Below are positions 47,801 to 60,694 of a stretch of 64,000 bases of DNA, piece by piece (the first letter of the stretch is position 1; each line of letters opens with the position of its first letter). The DNA comes from Trochalopteron elliotii. Lineage: Eukaryota > Chordata > Aves > Passeriformes > Leiothrichidae. Location of the stretch: positions 397,716-461,715 of the forward strand of contig JANPWX010000448.1 of NCBI GenBank assembly GCA_024734555.1, given 5' to 3'. The notes under the pieces were generated by a model. That model was not told the origin of the DNA, ran no database searches, and saw only the letters and a program-made list of their open reading frames with translations. Both the position numbers and the translations under genes were made by a program.

Positions 47801-50800
47801 AAGGCACTATTTTAGCTAATAGTGCTAATAATTAGTCAGTGTTTTTAGAACAAGTGTGTTTGAATGTACAGAACAGCTATTCTGAGGTGGCATTCAGTGC
47901 CAACTCTTAACGGCAGAGTTGTACCTGGGAATGGTTTGTGTCTCAGGCATCCCTAATGATTAGCCTTTGCTCTCCTGGATAATCCATGTGCCTACATCCC
48001 ATGGATTGCAGGAGGGGCAGCAATTTTCCAGCTGCACTGCAGGTAGAATTGCTCCTTTCAGTGTGTTGGCCCTGCCTCTGTTTTGAATTGCTCACATTTA
48101 TTTTTTTTTTGCCAGATTTGAATCATTTGAACTGAAATTCTCCATGCCTGGCATCTCTGTTGTTCAGAAAAACAAAATGATTCAGCTCTTTTGGAGCCTG
48201 GGCGAGGGAAAACATGTGTTGTTTTCCTCACACTGAAAAACTCTGCTGACCCACCCCTCCTTGTCCTTTCTCCCCCGTCGTGTTATGTTGTGGTGTTTAG
48301 TTTTATTTTCTTTAATTGCCCTGTGTGCTGATCTCCATGTTAATAACCTGGCAGTGGGAACTGGTTTCCAGACTGACTCAGACACAGGGGCTCCAAAACC
48401 AGGAGTAGGAATTAAAACCCATGGATTTGGAAGCTGAGCTGGCTAGAGGGAGCACAGACACAACTGGGCATATCCATCACCTCACTAAAATGGCTTCCCA
48501 AAGCCCAGTTTAGATTTAGGTTATTGGGATTTTTAATTTCCCTCTTTTGGATGAAATTTACAGGCAAAGGACAAGTAGTTCTTCTTAGTTGTTGTGATTT
48601 TTTTTTTTTTTTTTTTGGAAAGGGTGTTTAAAGCTAATTTTAAACCCAAAATCTCTATCAGGTGCCTCAGAAAGGCATCTTCACAAATATAAAATAATGC
48701 CTCCTGTCATGATGTTAAAATATGGAACTATTGTGTTCATGGAGCATATGAATTACAGAAAGACTTTGCTTTTCCCATCTATTTATTTCTATCCTAATTC
48801 CTTTCCTGAAGCACCTGTGTGAACAATGAATCACTGAATATTGGGTATAGCTGGCAAAAAATACAGCTATGAGCTCATGATGCATTCTGCCTTTAGTCAG
48901 ACTTCAAGCTTTTTCCAGCTTTCCTCTTGATTTCAGTCAAATAATGGAACTTATTCATACTTTAAAAAAAAAAAAGTCTATACAAGTGACCATTCCAGAA
49001 CAAACTGGATTTTTCCTGTAAAAATCAAAAATGTAGGTGAGTGTATATATAGTGTAGGCACACTCAGCACAATTTCTTTAAAAGACATAATTAAAATAAT
49101 AATTAAAAGGAAGGGGAATAACTAAAAGGGGGGAAATTGATATTGGGCGAAGTGGTGGCAAATGAACTATTCCTGAGAATATTAGGAGATACAGGAGCAG
49201 AAAAATACATATGGATACAGAATGGAGTTAAATTGATTCCTCCTGACTCATGGATGGTTTTCTTAGTGCTGGTTGGTTCCCCCTGACCTTGGTTTTAACC
49301 CTGTGATTTTTCAGAAAAGCGGCCAAATGGAAGTAAAGCAGTAAAGCATAAAAGAGTGAAATTATATGATTACCTTTTATTGAGAAAGGGAAAATATTGC
49401 CATGCTTGGAGATACTAAAAATACTTAACTGCAGGATGTGTCTTCATTTTTTTTTTAACCAAAAGCAAACTTATGGAGGAGTCTCCATGTGACCATCTGT
49501 TGTGTTGTGTTCCATGTAAATGATCCAACACCCCTTTTTTCCCCTTTTCCCCATTCTCTCTGTGCTCAGACAGGGCTGTGCAGCTGACATGCCTCAGGTG
49601 TGGCCACAGGCACTCCAGTTCATCTGGGAAAAGTGGCCTCTCTGAGGTGGTTAGAAGCCAATCTGTTTGTTCTTCCACCAGAAAAAAAGCTCAGAAGTTA
49701 TAAAAGGGAACAAATCAAGCAAAGTAAGTTGTAAGGGGGTCACCATCAGCTCTTGCCTTAAAGTAAGAAAGGCTTGAGTGTGATTCAGACACAATTAGTT
49801 GTTGTGGGTGGAGTTCCAAGAGGCAGTGGGGATTTGTATAATCCTAATTTAAACCATGCTGTTTTGAGATGTTAGCACCATTTAGTTTGTCTGGGAGATA
49901 AAATAATCTGTGAGTGGGACTCGTGGGCACTTCAGGCCTGCAGAAATGGATTCATGGAGTTATGATGGTTGAGTGCTGTGTGGCATCATCTCTTGCTTTT
50001 GCATTTCAAAACAGGCTACTCAGCATTATCTTCTGGCTATATCCAAGTTCTTGCTCCTTATAAAAATGTAGGATCTGTGCCTGTGGGACAGACTTAGCAT
50101 CTTCTTTCACTGTCATTTGGAGGGAGAATTCCTGGCATGCAGTTGGCAATCTCATCTCCATCAGACTATGTTATTGGCATGGACTATTGCTAGACTGCTG
50201 TTTCCAAAGGTTTTATTGTAGTTAACCCACAGAGTTTGGAATGGAGCCACCAAATGTATTAGTTAAATAATCACAGTGTCTTATTCCCTGATGCATTTTA
50301 TCCTAAGGGCTTTCCAAAAGGATTTTCAGCTATTTGGTTTAGTAGTTGAAGCAACACTATATTATTAAGTGTTTGCAAAACTGAATCCCCAAAAGTTTCT
50401 GCTGTGAAATAGTGGGAAGTGTCTGTCTGCTGTGAGTAGGAAGACTTTTTTTTCTGGAAGTGTTTTGGGAAGAAGCTGCTGACGTGGTGGGTTTTGGCTT
50501 TTCCATGTGGTAAGGCTGCCTGGAGAGGTGGAAGATTTCACCCTACAGCAGCATAGACCCATAAACCCTTGAGCTGAATTCTCTGCACAGCCCAATGTTT
50601 CCTGTAGCACCAAGGAAAACAAAACCTAGCAAATATCACATGTTCTCAGCCTTTTTCTAGGAGAGCTCAGCTGGAGAAGATTGCCTTTCATGGCTTTTCG
50701 ATTTAGCATATTATTGGAGGGGATGAAGAAAATTAAGTCAATTTTGTTGCTGGCTGTTGGATCTTATCTGATTCATCTGATGCTGCAACCTGGCTTTATT

Positions 50801-52563
50801 TGCTTTCAGTAACTACTCCTTTGGAACCGCTGCTCGCCCATGTAGCAGTAATAAGGATTATGTAATAACTGGCTTTTGATGGCTCTTTCCAGCTTGAGCT
50901 AGATTTTCCTGAGGAATGAGTCTGTAATTGTAAATGTGTGTGCATAGCACACTTGGCGTTTTCTGCTTTGTTTTAATTATTAAAACAGGAGTGTAGAAAA
51001 ACGCATCTTGCTTGAGGATAACTTGCTAGGTGGCATTTCAGCAGAGAAGCAGGAAGAAGATGGAAGGGTTTTTTTTTTGCTCTGCTTTTAAAATAGATAG
51101 AATCATAAAATTTCCCAACGGATGCAGTGACCATGGAGGAGGCTCCATACAGCCTGTACAAAGTAGCATAACTTAGAAATCTGAGTTACTTCTCCTTGCA
51201 AGAAACAGGAGGAAATAAAAGAACGTCGTGAAGCAGCGATGTTGTGCCTGGGATGGATTTTCCTGCATGTTCCTTTCTAGGCTTCCTGACATGTTTCCTT
51301 GTAACTCTGCTCGACTTGCTGGTGTACTCAGTTCAACACTTCATGTCAAGCTGGTTCTTGCATAACAACGACTCCTTTTGTCCTATGAGTTAAGTTTGCA
51401 TTTCAAAGCCTAGGGAGGAGATGATTTAGAAGTGATTTGCTCCCGTGTTGTGAGGAAAGGACTTACATTTTTTTATCTTGGTGTCCATGCAGGTTTAGTT
51501 TAATCTGGAGGTATTCAGTCATGGCTAATTCATGAATAAGGCTGGTTAGATTTTAAGAATGCAGTTGTATGTATTCATGAAAAGACAGTGGAGAAAAAAA
51601 CACAGGTTCTGCCTTTTAAACCTTAGCAAGGAGGACTAGAAAAAGAACAAAGGTGCCTGCAGGCATTTTAGGTGTTGTCCAGTCCTGCTAAGACAGCACT
51701 GCAGGACCTAAAAGGGACAGAAAAGAGGTCATTCAGAGTGATTGCCTTCCTCAAATTCTGCCTGAAATTCGCTCAGCCCTGGCACAGTTTCATGGCTACT
51801 GAGTGTATTCCAGGAGACCCATGGGGGCTGTCAAATCTCTTGCAAGCTAACCCAGCATTTTAGCAAGGAAAATGTGCCAGCACTGTTATGCTTGCAGCGT
51901 ACTTTTTTTGATAAAGTCCAGCTGTATTTGGCTGCATGTTGTTGTGTGTTTGCTTGTTTTTAAAATATTAATTGCTGAAAAGTATTTAGGGTAAAATCTC
52001 AGTTCCTTTGAAGTGGATGAAATCCCGCTGATTTCGCTGGGGTGGAAGTGTGTTCCTCACGCTTGAGACAGTTCCAAAGCCATGCTATCAACTCTTCCTA
52101 TATAATATATTCTGCTGAATATGATTATTTTTAATTAACATTTCCTGTTCCTGTTTAATTAACATTTTTAGTACAGCGCTATTCTTTTAAGTTGTACAGC
52201 ATTGCACAGCACATTGCCACAAATAACTTGGGTTATGTGAAGTCTTTGCTTCTAAGAGTTAATTTGCTGCAGCTGAAAAGAAGACTGCATTTTCTGAGGG
52301 CAGGCTTGGTAAGAGTTTTGGGAGGCAAAAGCTTGGGAGGCTGTGGTTGTAAATTTTCTTCCTTTGTCTTCACCCAGCTGGGACATTGACCTCGTCCCAC
52401 CTATCGTGGGATGCTTCCCATGAGCCTGAAGGCTTCCAAGGGTGTGAAGAACGCTAGGATCTCAGAGCTTGAAAAATCTAGTCTTGGATTACTACTAAAA
52501 ACAGGCTGAGTAGCAGTGTGAGGTGGTCCTCACCAGGGAAGCCTGGGATTGCTGGGAGGGTTG

Positions 52564-52631
52564 CGTAAGCGGAGCTGTCGTTCGGAAAAGCGGGAATACT
52601 TTGCCCTCAATACCGCGGCGAAGCGCTCGTG
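52564..52631 (+). promoter_or_regulatory. CpG-dense patch ending in a donor-like site
   Basis: Ten CpGs occur in about 67 bp (for example taccgcggcgaagcgctcg), deep inside an AT-leaning intron where CpG is otherwise sparse. The patch ends CTCGTG|gtgagc at 52631/52632, a good donor, and no acceptor-like tract is close in front of it. This pattern suits an alternative first exon or a small unmethylated element. A transcript from here could splice to exon 9 at 60628. The function is inference; it could also be a chance cluster or an unrecognised insertion. Confidence 0.35.
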
Positions 52632-55600
52632 GTGAGCCTTTGTTTAAATGGTGCTAAAGTGATCCAGGGAATGCTGAGGAGCCTCACAGAAATATTGGCC
52701 CTCTCCCCATAATTTATATTTTCAGATGCTAAAACTAGTTGTTGAGCAAATGTAAGGTGCCTATTTTAGGATGCTGCATGTCAATATCTGACTACAGATG
52801 GCTCCGTGAATCATAGTTGGAAGAAGGGAAATGTTAGACACTAAGATATTGTTGCTAAGAGATTTTAGTACACAGTATGCTAACATGTGCTGGCAAATTT
52901 GGGAACAGTAGCAGCAGAATGCTCTTGGAGGAAAAAAAAAAATCAGTGGTGAAGAAACTGTCTTCAAAGGACTATTTAAAGGATAGTAACATTATTGTGC
53001 TTTGTTGTATCGAGACCTGACGAAGATGAAATTGGCTTTCAAGCAGATAATAGACAGAAAACATCTAAAAGGTAAAGCTAATCCTGCTCTCCAATGAAAT
53101 AGAAAGTGGATATTGGCAACAAACAAACCAAAAAAATTACTTTGGGGTTTGAATGAATCAAGTGCCAAGATTAAAGGTGGTGGTTGCTGATATTTTGCCA
53201 TCTACTGGACATGAGTTATATTAATATACACAGTTAGTTCCTTTCAAAATGCATAATATTGAGCTTGTATTACATTATATAATTAAAAAAATGTTAAGAG
53301 TTCTCTTCTGTCCAGGAAAGAAGCATGCAGGAAAATGCTGAATATGATTTTTTTTGCTTGTATTTCTTCATAACGTTACTATAAAGTAATTCAGGAAAAT
53401 TGTCAGCATTTTCTTGTCCTGGTAGAGAATGTGGGTTTTTTCTGCAATTAATACATACCTTTGCTGGCTATTATTTAAAGAAAATAATTTCAATTTTACT
53501 GCTATACTTTATTCTATCTTACCTTATTTCAGTGGGTTTTGCCAAAACTTGAAAATGTTACACCCGAAAGGAAACTTCAAATGGATAAAAATTAATTTTA
53601 TTTTATAAAATAAAACCTTTCAGTTCTGATCTATTTTCAACAAAGACATTATTGTTTTTTTTAAATGTGCAAAATACTGCACAACCATAAACTTCCTGAA
53701 GTGGTGATTTGCTTCTGACATATTTCTAAATAGATGTATTACATCTCAACTTCAGAATTGATTATTTTTGAATGAAGTTTTGGAGTGTAAATATGTGTCT
53801 CCATAATGAAAGCATATGTATCTCCTTGAGGTCATGTTTTGTGTCATCCATATTCTATGTATTCAGCAGCACTGTTAGATAAAGGCAGGGAAATAGTGAT
53901 ATTAATAGAATGTTTATTAAGCATTTGGTTTTATTTTTTTTATGAGGTGAACCCAAGAAACTTCGTTACTTTTATTTTGCTGTGTCATAGCCTTAAAGTC
54001 AAAAATCAACTGCAGTCCGTGGAACTACAAAACGTGGGGTGAAACTTTGCCCTTTGATTTTTTGCAAAGCAAAATAAAGAACTCATGCTTGTCCAGCAGT
54101 TCTTTGTTGGATTGTAGGGCTGTGGCAATTGTGTAGGATTTTCCAACTGGTTCAGAGAAAGACCCATTTGGAATTCTTAGCATTCTGATGGGAAACACTT
54201 GAGATCTGCCTTGTGATTTGAGTTTAGAACGATGTTTGCTACGTTGTCACATTTTGCTCAGGCATTACAAGAGAATGTAATTCTTTCCTAAGGAATCTGA
54301 GTTCTGGGTACTTGTGGTGCTCTTTGAATCAATCAATAAACATCTCTTCAAGTGCAGGCTCCTGGAATTGCATAAGGAACCAACAGCGGGTGATCGATAC
54401 GTTTCCATCCCACACCTATGGAAAAGAAACTCGGAACACAGATTGCTTCCTGCTTTTCCCAACTGAACTCCATCTGTCCCGCCGAGGAGAGTTATAAAAT
54501 CTGCACGCTACATGAGAGCAGCTAATGCAGATCCATTTAGGATGGGATTTGTTTGAGTCTGCTGAGCGTGCTGGGTGATTTTGTGTCACCATTTATCAGG
54601 GATGGAGCCTCCCGCTGCCGTGTCCTGCATGGGCACACATGGAAACAGGGTTTTGGCACTTAACAACCTAAATTTAACTTCCTGATGTCCTTGGGGATGA
54701 CTGCTGTGGGCTTGATGGTGTACTGGGACTAAATTTAAAGTGGCTTTAGGCTCCAAGTGCCTCTTTATTTTATTAGGGAGAGCTTTTCTTTCCAGAGGAC
54801 ACAGTAGAAAACAAATGTGTTGAAGTTTAGCTATGTTACATTTTCATTGCCCTGCAGTAAACACCACTGGATTTTTGTATCAAATTAGAGAGATGTCAGT
54901 CTCTAAAAGCTGTGGTTATTGGAATGTGGTCATATATTTTTAATACTAAGGAAACACATCCTGATTATGTTATGTGGAAGAGCATTTCTGAAAGTCTTTT
55001 AATTAAGGAAGTGATCCCAACCCTTCCTTCTAAATTCCCTTGTGTTAATTTCTCACACACTTCTGCTGATAGTGAATCCTGTTGTGTGATGGCTGTGACT
55101 GCTTGAGTAGTGTTTTCTCATTGTTAAATTAATATAGTCCTTGGTGAAATAATTTATGATCTTGTGGTTTAGGTGGAAGGCAGTTTCTGGAGTCTGATGG
55201 TTAGTCTCATTCACAGGGCTGTGTGACCTCTTTCTTGTAGCTCCCACTGAAGATGGGAACCTGTAGGGAAGATTTACCTCAGTGTCCTGTCTGTCCACTT
55301 GCATTTGCACTGACATAATTCACATTTTGTGCTGGGCTGGAGTTAATGTACAGCACCATACCTGAACTTGCTGCCAGTCCAAGCTTTCTGGAAAAGCCAT
55401 CATTCAATAAGCACTGCTGGCTGGCAGAGACAAGAGAAAGGTGAAACATCAGCCCTGAAGGAAAGAATAATGAAATGCACTTTCGTCAGGAAAGGGAAAT
55501 TGTCTGGAAGAGAAGAGCAGGGGGAGAAAAAGCAGGTGGGCAGTGGTGATGTTTTATGTACTCATTGTGAATGGCAGCTACAACCTTTGCTCCCTCCAAA

Positions 55601-58600
55601 AGCTCTGCCTTTCAGAGCTTTGGGTCTCTCAAATGTGAGCATGTACAGCAGAAGTGCACAAGCCTGGACTGAGTGGAACATGAATGGACTAAAAGATTCT
55701 CTTCAGTCTCACAGAGAAAGTTTGTCAAAGTTCATTGTCTTGATTTAAGAGGGAACAACTTCAGTTTCTGTCTTTTTTCTGTTGTTTCTCCTTGGGTGGA
55801 GCCATTTGTTCCCAAGAGGTGGTAATGTAATTTAGCTGTGGTGTTTGCTTTTCAGGGACTAGCCCATAAGGCTCTAACATTGTATTTGTTAACAAAATCA
55901 TGCTGTAATTTAATATCCTCTCTACCTCTGACACATTTTGAGAGCAGGAGAAAATCAATCGTGAAAGGTTAGTGCCAGGTAAAGTGTAAATACAACTTCT
56001 AGTTTCCCAAAAGGAACAAAAAACTCCATTGACCCCCATTAAAAAATGTAAATACTTGAATGTAAGTAAATTGTTATCTTTAGAACTGCATTTATTGGGC
56101 TAAACAGAGAGATGGTGGTGAGTCAGTGCTACTTCTGTCTGACGCAGAGTCTGAAAACACCGTGAAACTCTGTCACACTGAAACCTGTAACAGGACATCT
56201 GGCCAGTTTCACTGTTTACACAAAGTACTTTTATTTGTCCTTGTTTAAACTAAGTTTCTTTGGGGAACATGATTCAGAAAAAGCAGAACTAACCTGATGC
56301 CTCAAATACTTACTTTCTGAATTGACTCCTGAAAGGCAACTGAAACAGTGCCTATATCCAGAGGGAACGTTTCTGACTGAGAAGATCAGAAAGCCGGGGG
56401 TGAGGATCTGTCAGGAGAAAGACCCACCTGAGAAGGTGCCAGTGATGAGGGTGTTCCTCCTTGCTGAGTGCTGGGCTGCTCCCACCTCCTGCTGCTCCCT
56501 CCCAGTCCCTGCCTTGCAGCTGCTTCATTCATTCATTCAGGTTTCCACTCGGCTGAGCTGTCCCTTGGTTACCACCCGTAGCAACTCGCCAAGTGTGGAT
56601 TAAACTCCTTCCCTTCCTCCCTTGGCTTGGCACAGAGCATCTGGCAGTGCCTGCCATGGCAAACAGCGAGGCCCTGGAAGCAGTTGCATCGTTTGAAAGA
56701 AACATCTGTCTGTGAGACAGTCAGTGAGACACTGGGGTGACTGTGACAGCTCTGCTTCTCCCGAGGCAGAGGAAATATCTGTGTAAACACAACCTTTCTG
56801 GTCATGCTGCCTGTTCCACCCCCTGAGTGACAGCCAGCTCTTGGCTCTGCTCCAGTGAGTTGTTCACCCCGTGGCTTTGTGCTTTAGGGTGTCTCAGCTG
56901 GGACCCTTTTTGGACACTCCATTAAGTTTTGTTACACTGGAGGCAGATCATTGTGGGAATAGGAGGAGATACCACTGCCCAGCTGCATGGTTTTATCCCC
57001 TCTTTTTGTTTTATATGAGTTGCCTCCAACCAAGATCCATCTCCCTGCTTAGCTTTACTCTGTGCTTGCCTCCCTGTGGCAGACTTACCCAGGCCAGGCA
57101 TGTGTGTTATCAAAGGTAATTAGGTAATAATTAGGTGCCCATGTTAATAGCCTTAGTGGGGTCAATTAGGCTTGGGAGGGAGCTGATAAGTGATTCACTT
57201 TGGTTACTGTCATTCATATAAAATTGCCTCTAATGCTGATGTAAAAAAAAACCCCAACAAGATAATTTCTACTCTCTGTACAGTAGAATGTGGCAGGGCT
57301 CCCAAGCAAATGTCTGCAGCAGACAAAGATCATGGTTTGGGTTTAAAAGCACTGAATTACTGAGTCAGGCTTTTCTGCTGGGCTTTGATTGACACCGTGC
57401 TGGGACCCTGCAGGTGAGCTCTTTCTGATTCTGGATGCAAAATAAAGATACCCTTTAAAAACAGGGCAAAACACATAGCAGGCTTCAGTGGAAAATTGTG
57501 TGTGAGTGATGTTTTTATTTTGTACAAGATGCAGAACCAGATTTTATCGTGTTTGCAGAATAACGTGACTGAGGACACGCAGACTTTTGATGTGAGATAA
57601 ATGTCAAAAGGATGACATGAAAGGACATTTGCTGCAGGAATGAAAGCACCTGTATTATGGCAAGACTGCTGCATATGCAGTTTTAGAAAAGCTGCAATTT
57701 TTAAAGCTTCAGTATAACAGAGTCAGTGGATAGCCTCTAGTTGTAAAGTGCTACCTCCAGCCTTTCATGGTGATATTTCATGTCTGTAAACATGCACGCG
57801 ATGCATTTTGATGACTGGAATCCAGTTCCTACTGGAATTGGAAGCAAACTTTTGCTGCAGTTTTGCTGGCTGTGCTACTTCTTCACTGCCAAGAGGAGAA
57901 GTTTTGTGATCAAAAGAAACCTCAAACAAAACCTTCTTTCCTGCCATAACCTCTTAATTTTAAATCTAGCACTTGTCTATAGAACATCCTGAAAAGCAAA
58001 CTATGGCTATTTAAAACCATGTAAATTATGAAGCATGGAGAGAATCAAGCTCTAGTATTTTCTGCCAAGGCACTACATTACTATTTTATTCCAAAGTACC
58101 AAGAAATTTAGTACAAATATAGAATTTCAGTTAATCTCTGATTTAGGTACTTGATCAAGGAGAGAATTTTCACCACCTTCATTTGGTTCCAGCTCTGGAT
58201 CTTGTGAAGACCATTCACTTGTCCTAATGTCTTCACATTTGTATTTTCATGTGAACTCACTATAGTTTTGGTTTAAGACATTTGGATGGAAAAAGGGCTG
58301 AGGTTGCTGTGCTTTGTGGTTTGCAACTGTACAAATTGAATGAGAATATTTTTGTGCCTCTCTGATTTTGCTCTGACTTCACTTTCTCCCACACATTTTA
58401 CCCATCAAATTCAAGTGAAGTGCATTGATGTTATGCCAAGAAATATTTCTACTTTTTAACTTTTCCTTGCTTTCCTTAGATCTTAACATGTCTTTTCTTC
58501 CTTTTGCTGTAAGGATTTTACATACTGTTTTTAGTGCACTGAAGTGAATTAAATCAAGAAAAATGGTTCCTTGAGCTTGCTGAATCTACTGCTTGGTTCA

Positions 58601-59204
58601 GAAGCAAATACAGGAACAATTCCCTGTCAAGCTGTCTCTTAGTTATCTGGAAATATATATATATATATTTTTCCAAGTAATAAAATGTTTTTATCACTTG
58701 AAGAGCATGTTTATACTTGAGGTTTAAAATCTGCTCGGTATCAAAAATTCTTTCAATTTGAGTACTATGGCTGCTGTCTAGCAAGCTGCCTGTCACTGCT
58801 GAATTCCCCCCCCTTGTTGGAATTTTACTGCTAATTAGGGGTAATATCAAAGAGAATTATTATCACTTGCTTACAATGCAGAGAAAACCTGAGACCTGCA
58901 CACAAATGTTGCTGTTATGAACCTGGAGCCAGCCAGGCTGCAGAATTGGAAGTTAAAGAGAGAGGATTAGTACAGCTCTACTATTGCTTTCCTGGTGCTG
59001 TTTGCCAGGGAGAATCATAGGCTGCACAGAGGAGGCTGGGGGCCAGGTTCTGATGTGTTTGTCCATGTTGAGGAGATGTTTCTTTCTGGAGGGGCTTCTG
59101 GAATAAAAGTTGGCTTACCAGTGTTTGAAATAGTAATTTTCAGATGGGTGGTTTCAAATGGTGTTGAGGTGTCGGTGCATCAACCTGTTTGTGTCCAACC
59201 TCCC

Positions 59205-59363
59205 TGATCACAGAATCCCAGAATGGTTTGGGTTGGGAGGGACCTTGAAGTCACCCAGATCCACTCCTTGCCACAGGCAGGGACACCTTCCACTATCCCA
59301 GGTTGCTCCAAGCCCTGTCCAGCCTGGCCTTGGACACTGCCAGGGATGGGGCAGCCAAAGCTT
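59205..59363 (-). mobile_element. CR1 LINE 3' fragment
   Basis: The reverse-orientation CR1 tail begins gatcacagaatcccagaatg and continues with ggttgggagggaccttgaag, ccactccttgccacaggcag, ccactatcccaggttgctcc and aagccctgtccagcctggcc. It is 5'-truncated, with an intact 3' end and less divergence than the other copies. Confidence 0.93.
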
Positions 59364-60627
59364 GGGTGTAAAGTCTTCAGTTTCAGGGATTTCCATATTA
59401 GTTTGTTTTGGTTACTGCTAAATAAAAATGTCCATTCAATTTCCATTCAATTTCTACACTAGGCTGAGTGCAGAAATAAGATCTTATGCTTGTTACATTC
59501 AAAGATACTGCTGACATTAACTCTACTTTATACACTCCCCAAGAGCATTTCAGGGTTTGGGTCTTCCTTTGCATCATTCTTCATATGTGGAGAGGCACAG
59601 ACCAGCAAATAATTTTTTTTGGTTGTCAGCTCAGAAATTTGCATTGTGTTTTTAATAATTTCTCATGTCTGACTCTCTTGGATATAGTCCTCTATCCAAG
59701 AGAATCCTAAAGCAAGTTTTTTTAAAATTTTTTTTTGTAACCTGCACCCTGTAGATTCAGAATTATCTATGAGAAACGTGAGCCCAGCTTATGACTTGCA
59801 CACACATCAGGAAAGCCACGGTGCCATTAGAGAACAGGATCTGTCAGAGCTGCAAAATAGGGACAGAAAAGATAATTCCTTGATATTCAAGACAAAAACA
59901 GGAGAAGTCAGCGATGGCAAAACTGAATTGCTTCCCTCACACCTGTCAGAGATGTTTTACTTTTTAAGTCCATTTATATCAGAATTCCGATCTGTGTTCA
60001 ACAACCAGGAAATAAATGAAAAAGCAAATTGTTATTTTAGAACCCGATGTGTTTAGACATTTTAAACTCTATGCATGTGCATACACTTCACCAGTCTCTC
60101 CCTTTCAGTGTGTTGTTTTGGTGTCTTAAGTGGTACCTGAATACTGGTAGCTCTTGGTCCTGGTTCTCTCATGTACTCTGCATTTCAGCTCCTGTTTTTA
60201 TTGCTCAGGTAAGGAGTGAGGCAGGAGCAATTAAAGGGAGATAATATCTTCAGTGTCTCTCCTGCAGCACTCCCCACACACCCATCCAGCTCCCAGAGCT
60301 TTGGGGATGCTGTGCTTAATGTTCACTGCTGCCTTGGACTGCCACCACGTGAAGAGCAGCAGCTCTTCCAGCAGCCTCCTGAGATTGCCACCATCACAGC
60401 ATGCCTGGGAAATGGGCAGCTGGGGGGCTGCCAGTGCTCTTACAAACAGCTTAAGATCTCATTTCTTGCTGGTGTTTCAGATATGTATTGCAGAATGAAA
60501 GTAATAGAATTGCTCCACTTTGCAACATGAAAATACGTTTGCCTGATGTATGGCAGTGATGTAACGTGTTTTCCTTCTCAGCAAGTGATGACAACATATT
60601 AATTGTGCCTGTTTTACCATCCTTTAG

Positions 60628-60694
60628 GTGGCTATAATAGCGGGGAATTTTGAGCTTGCTGAATACATCAAGAATCACAGGGAAGCTGATATTG
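60628..60694 (+). CDS. SHANK2: SHANK2 coding exon 9: last ankyrin repeat
   Basis: 67 nt, enters in phase 0 and leaves in phase 1; encodes residues 369-390 plus one base: VAIIAGNFELAEYIKNHREA then DI. This completes the last ankyrin repeat. In known SHANK2 the next residues are the VPFREAPAYS linker toward the SH3 domain, and phase 1 with a leading G fits that Val codon. The acceptor ends catcctttag; the donor is ATTG|gtaagc. Confidence 0.96.

Larger units (their letters stand above)
44867..60627 (+). other. SHANK2: SHANK2 intron 8, 15.8 kb
   Basis: It holds no second protein-coding gene that I can support. The CR1 at 59205-59363 is the only clear mobile element; about 14 kb before it is free of recognisable repeats. 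There are poly-A or poly-T tracts (for example 48599-48616) and a CpG-dense patch at 52564-52631. A short segment at 60189-60208 has an acceptor and a donor but would cause a frameshift and stop. The scarcity of insertions could mean selective constraint, but that is inference. Confidence 0.8.

Noticed and set aside
52500..52640. CpG-dense patch as a tRNA gene or tRNA-derived SINE
   Set aside because: It has a gttcg-like string, but no acceptor stem, D arm or spacing that would form a cloverleaf.
60189..60208. 20-nt microexon-like segment before exon 9 (acceptor ctgcatttcag, donor CAG|gtaagg)
   Set aside because: It would shift the frame and give a stop soon after entering exon 9; probably a decoy pair, at most a poison exon.
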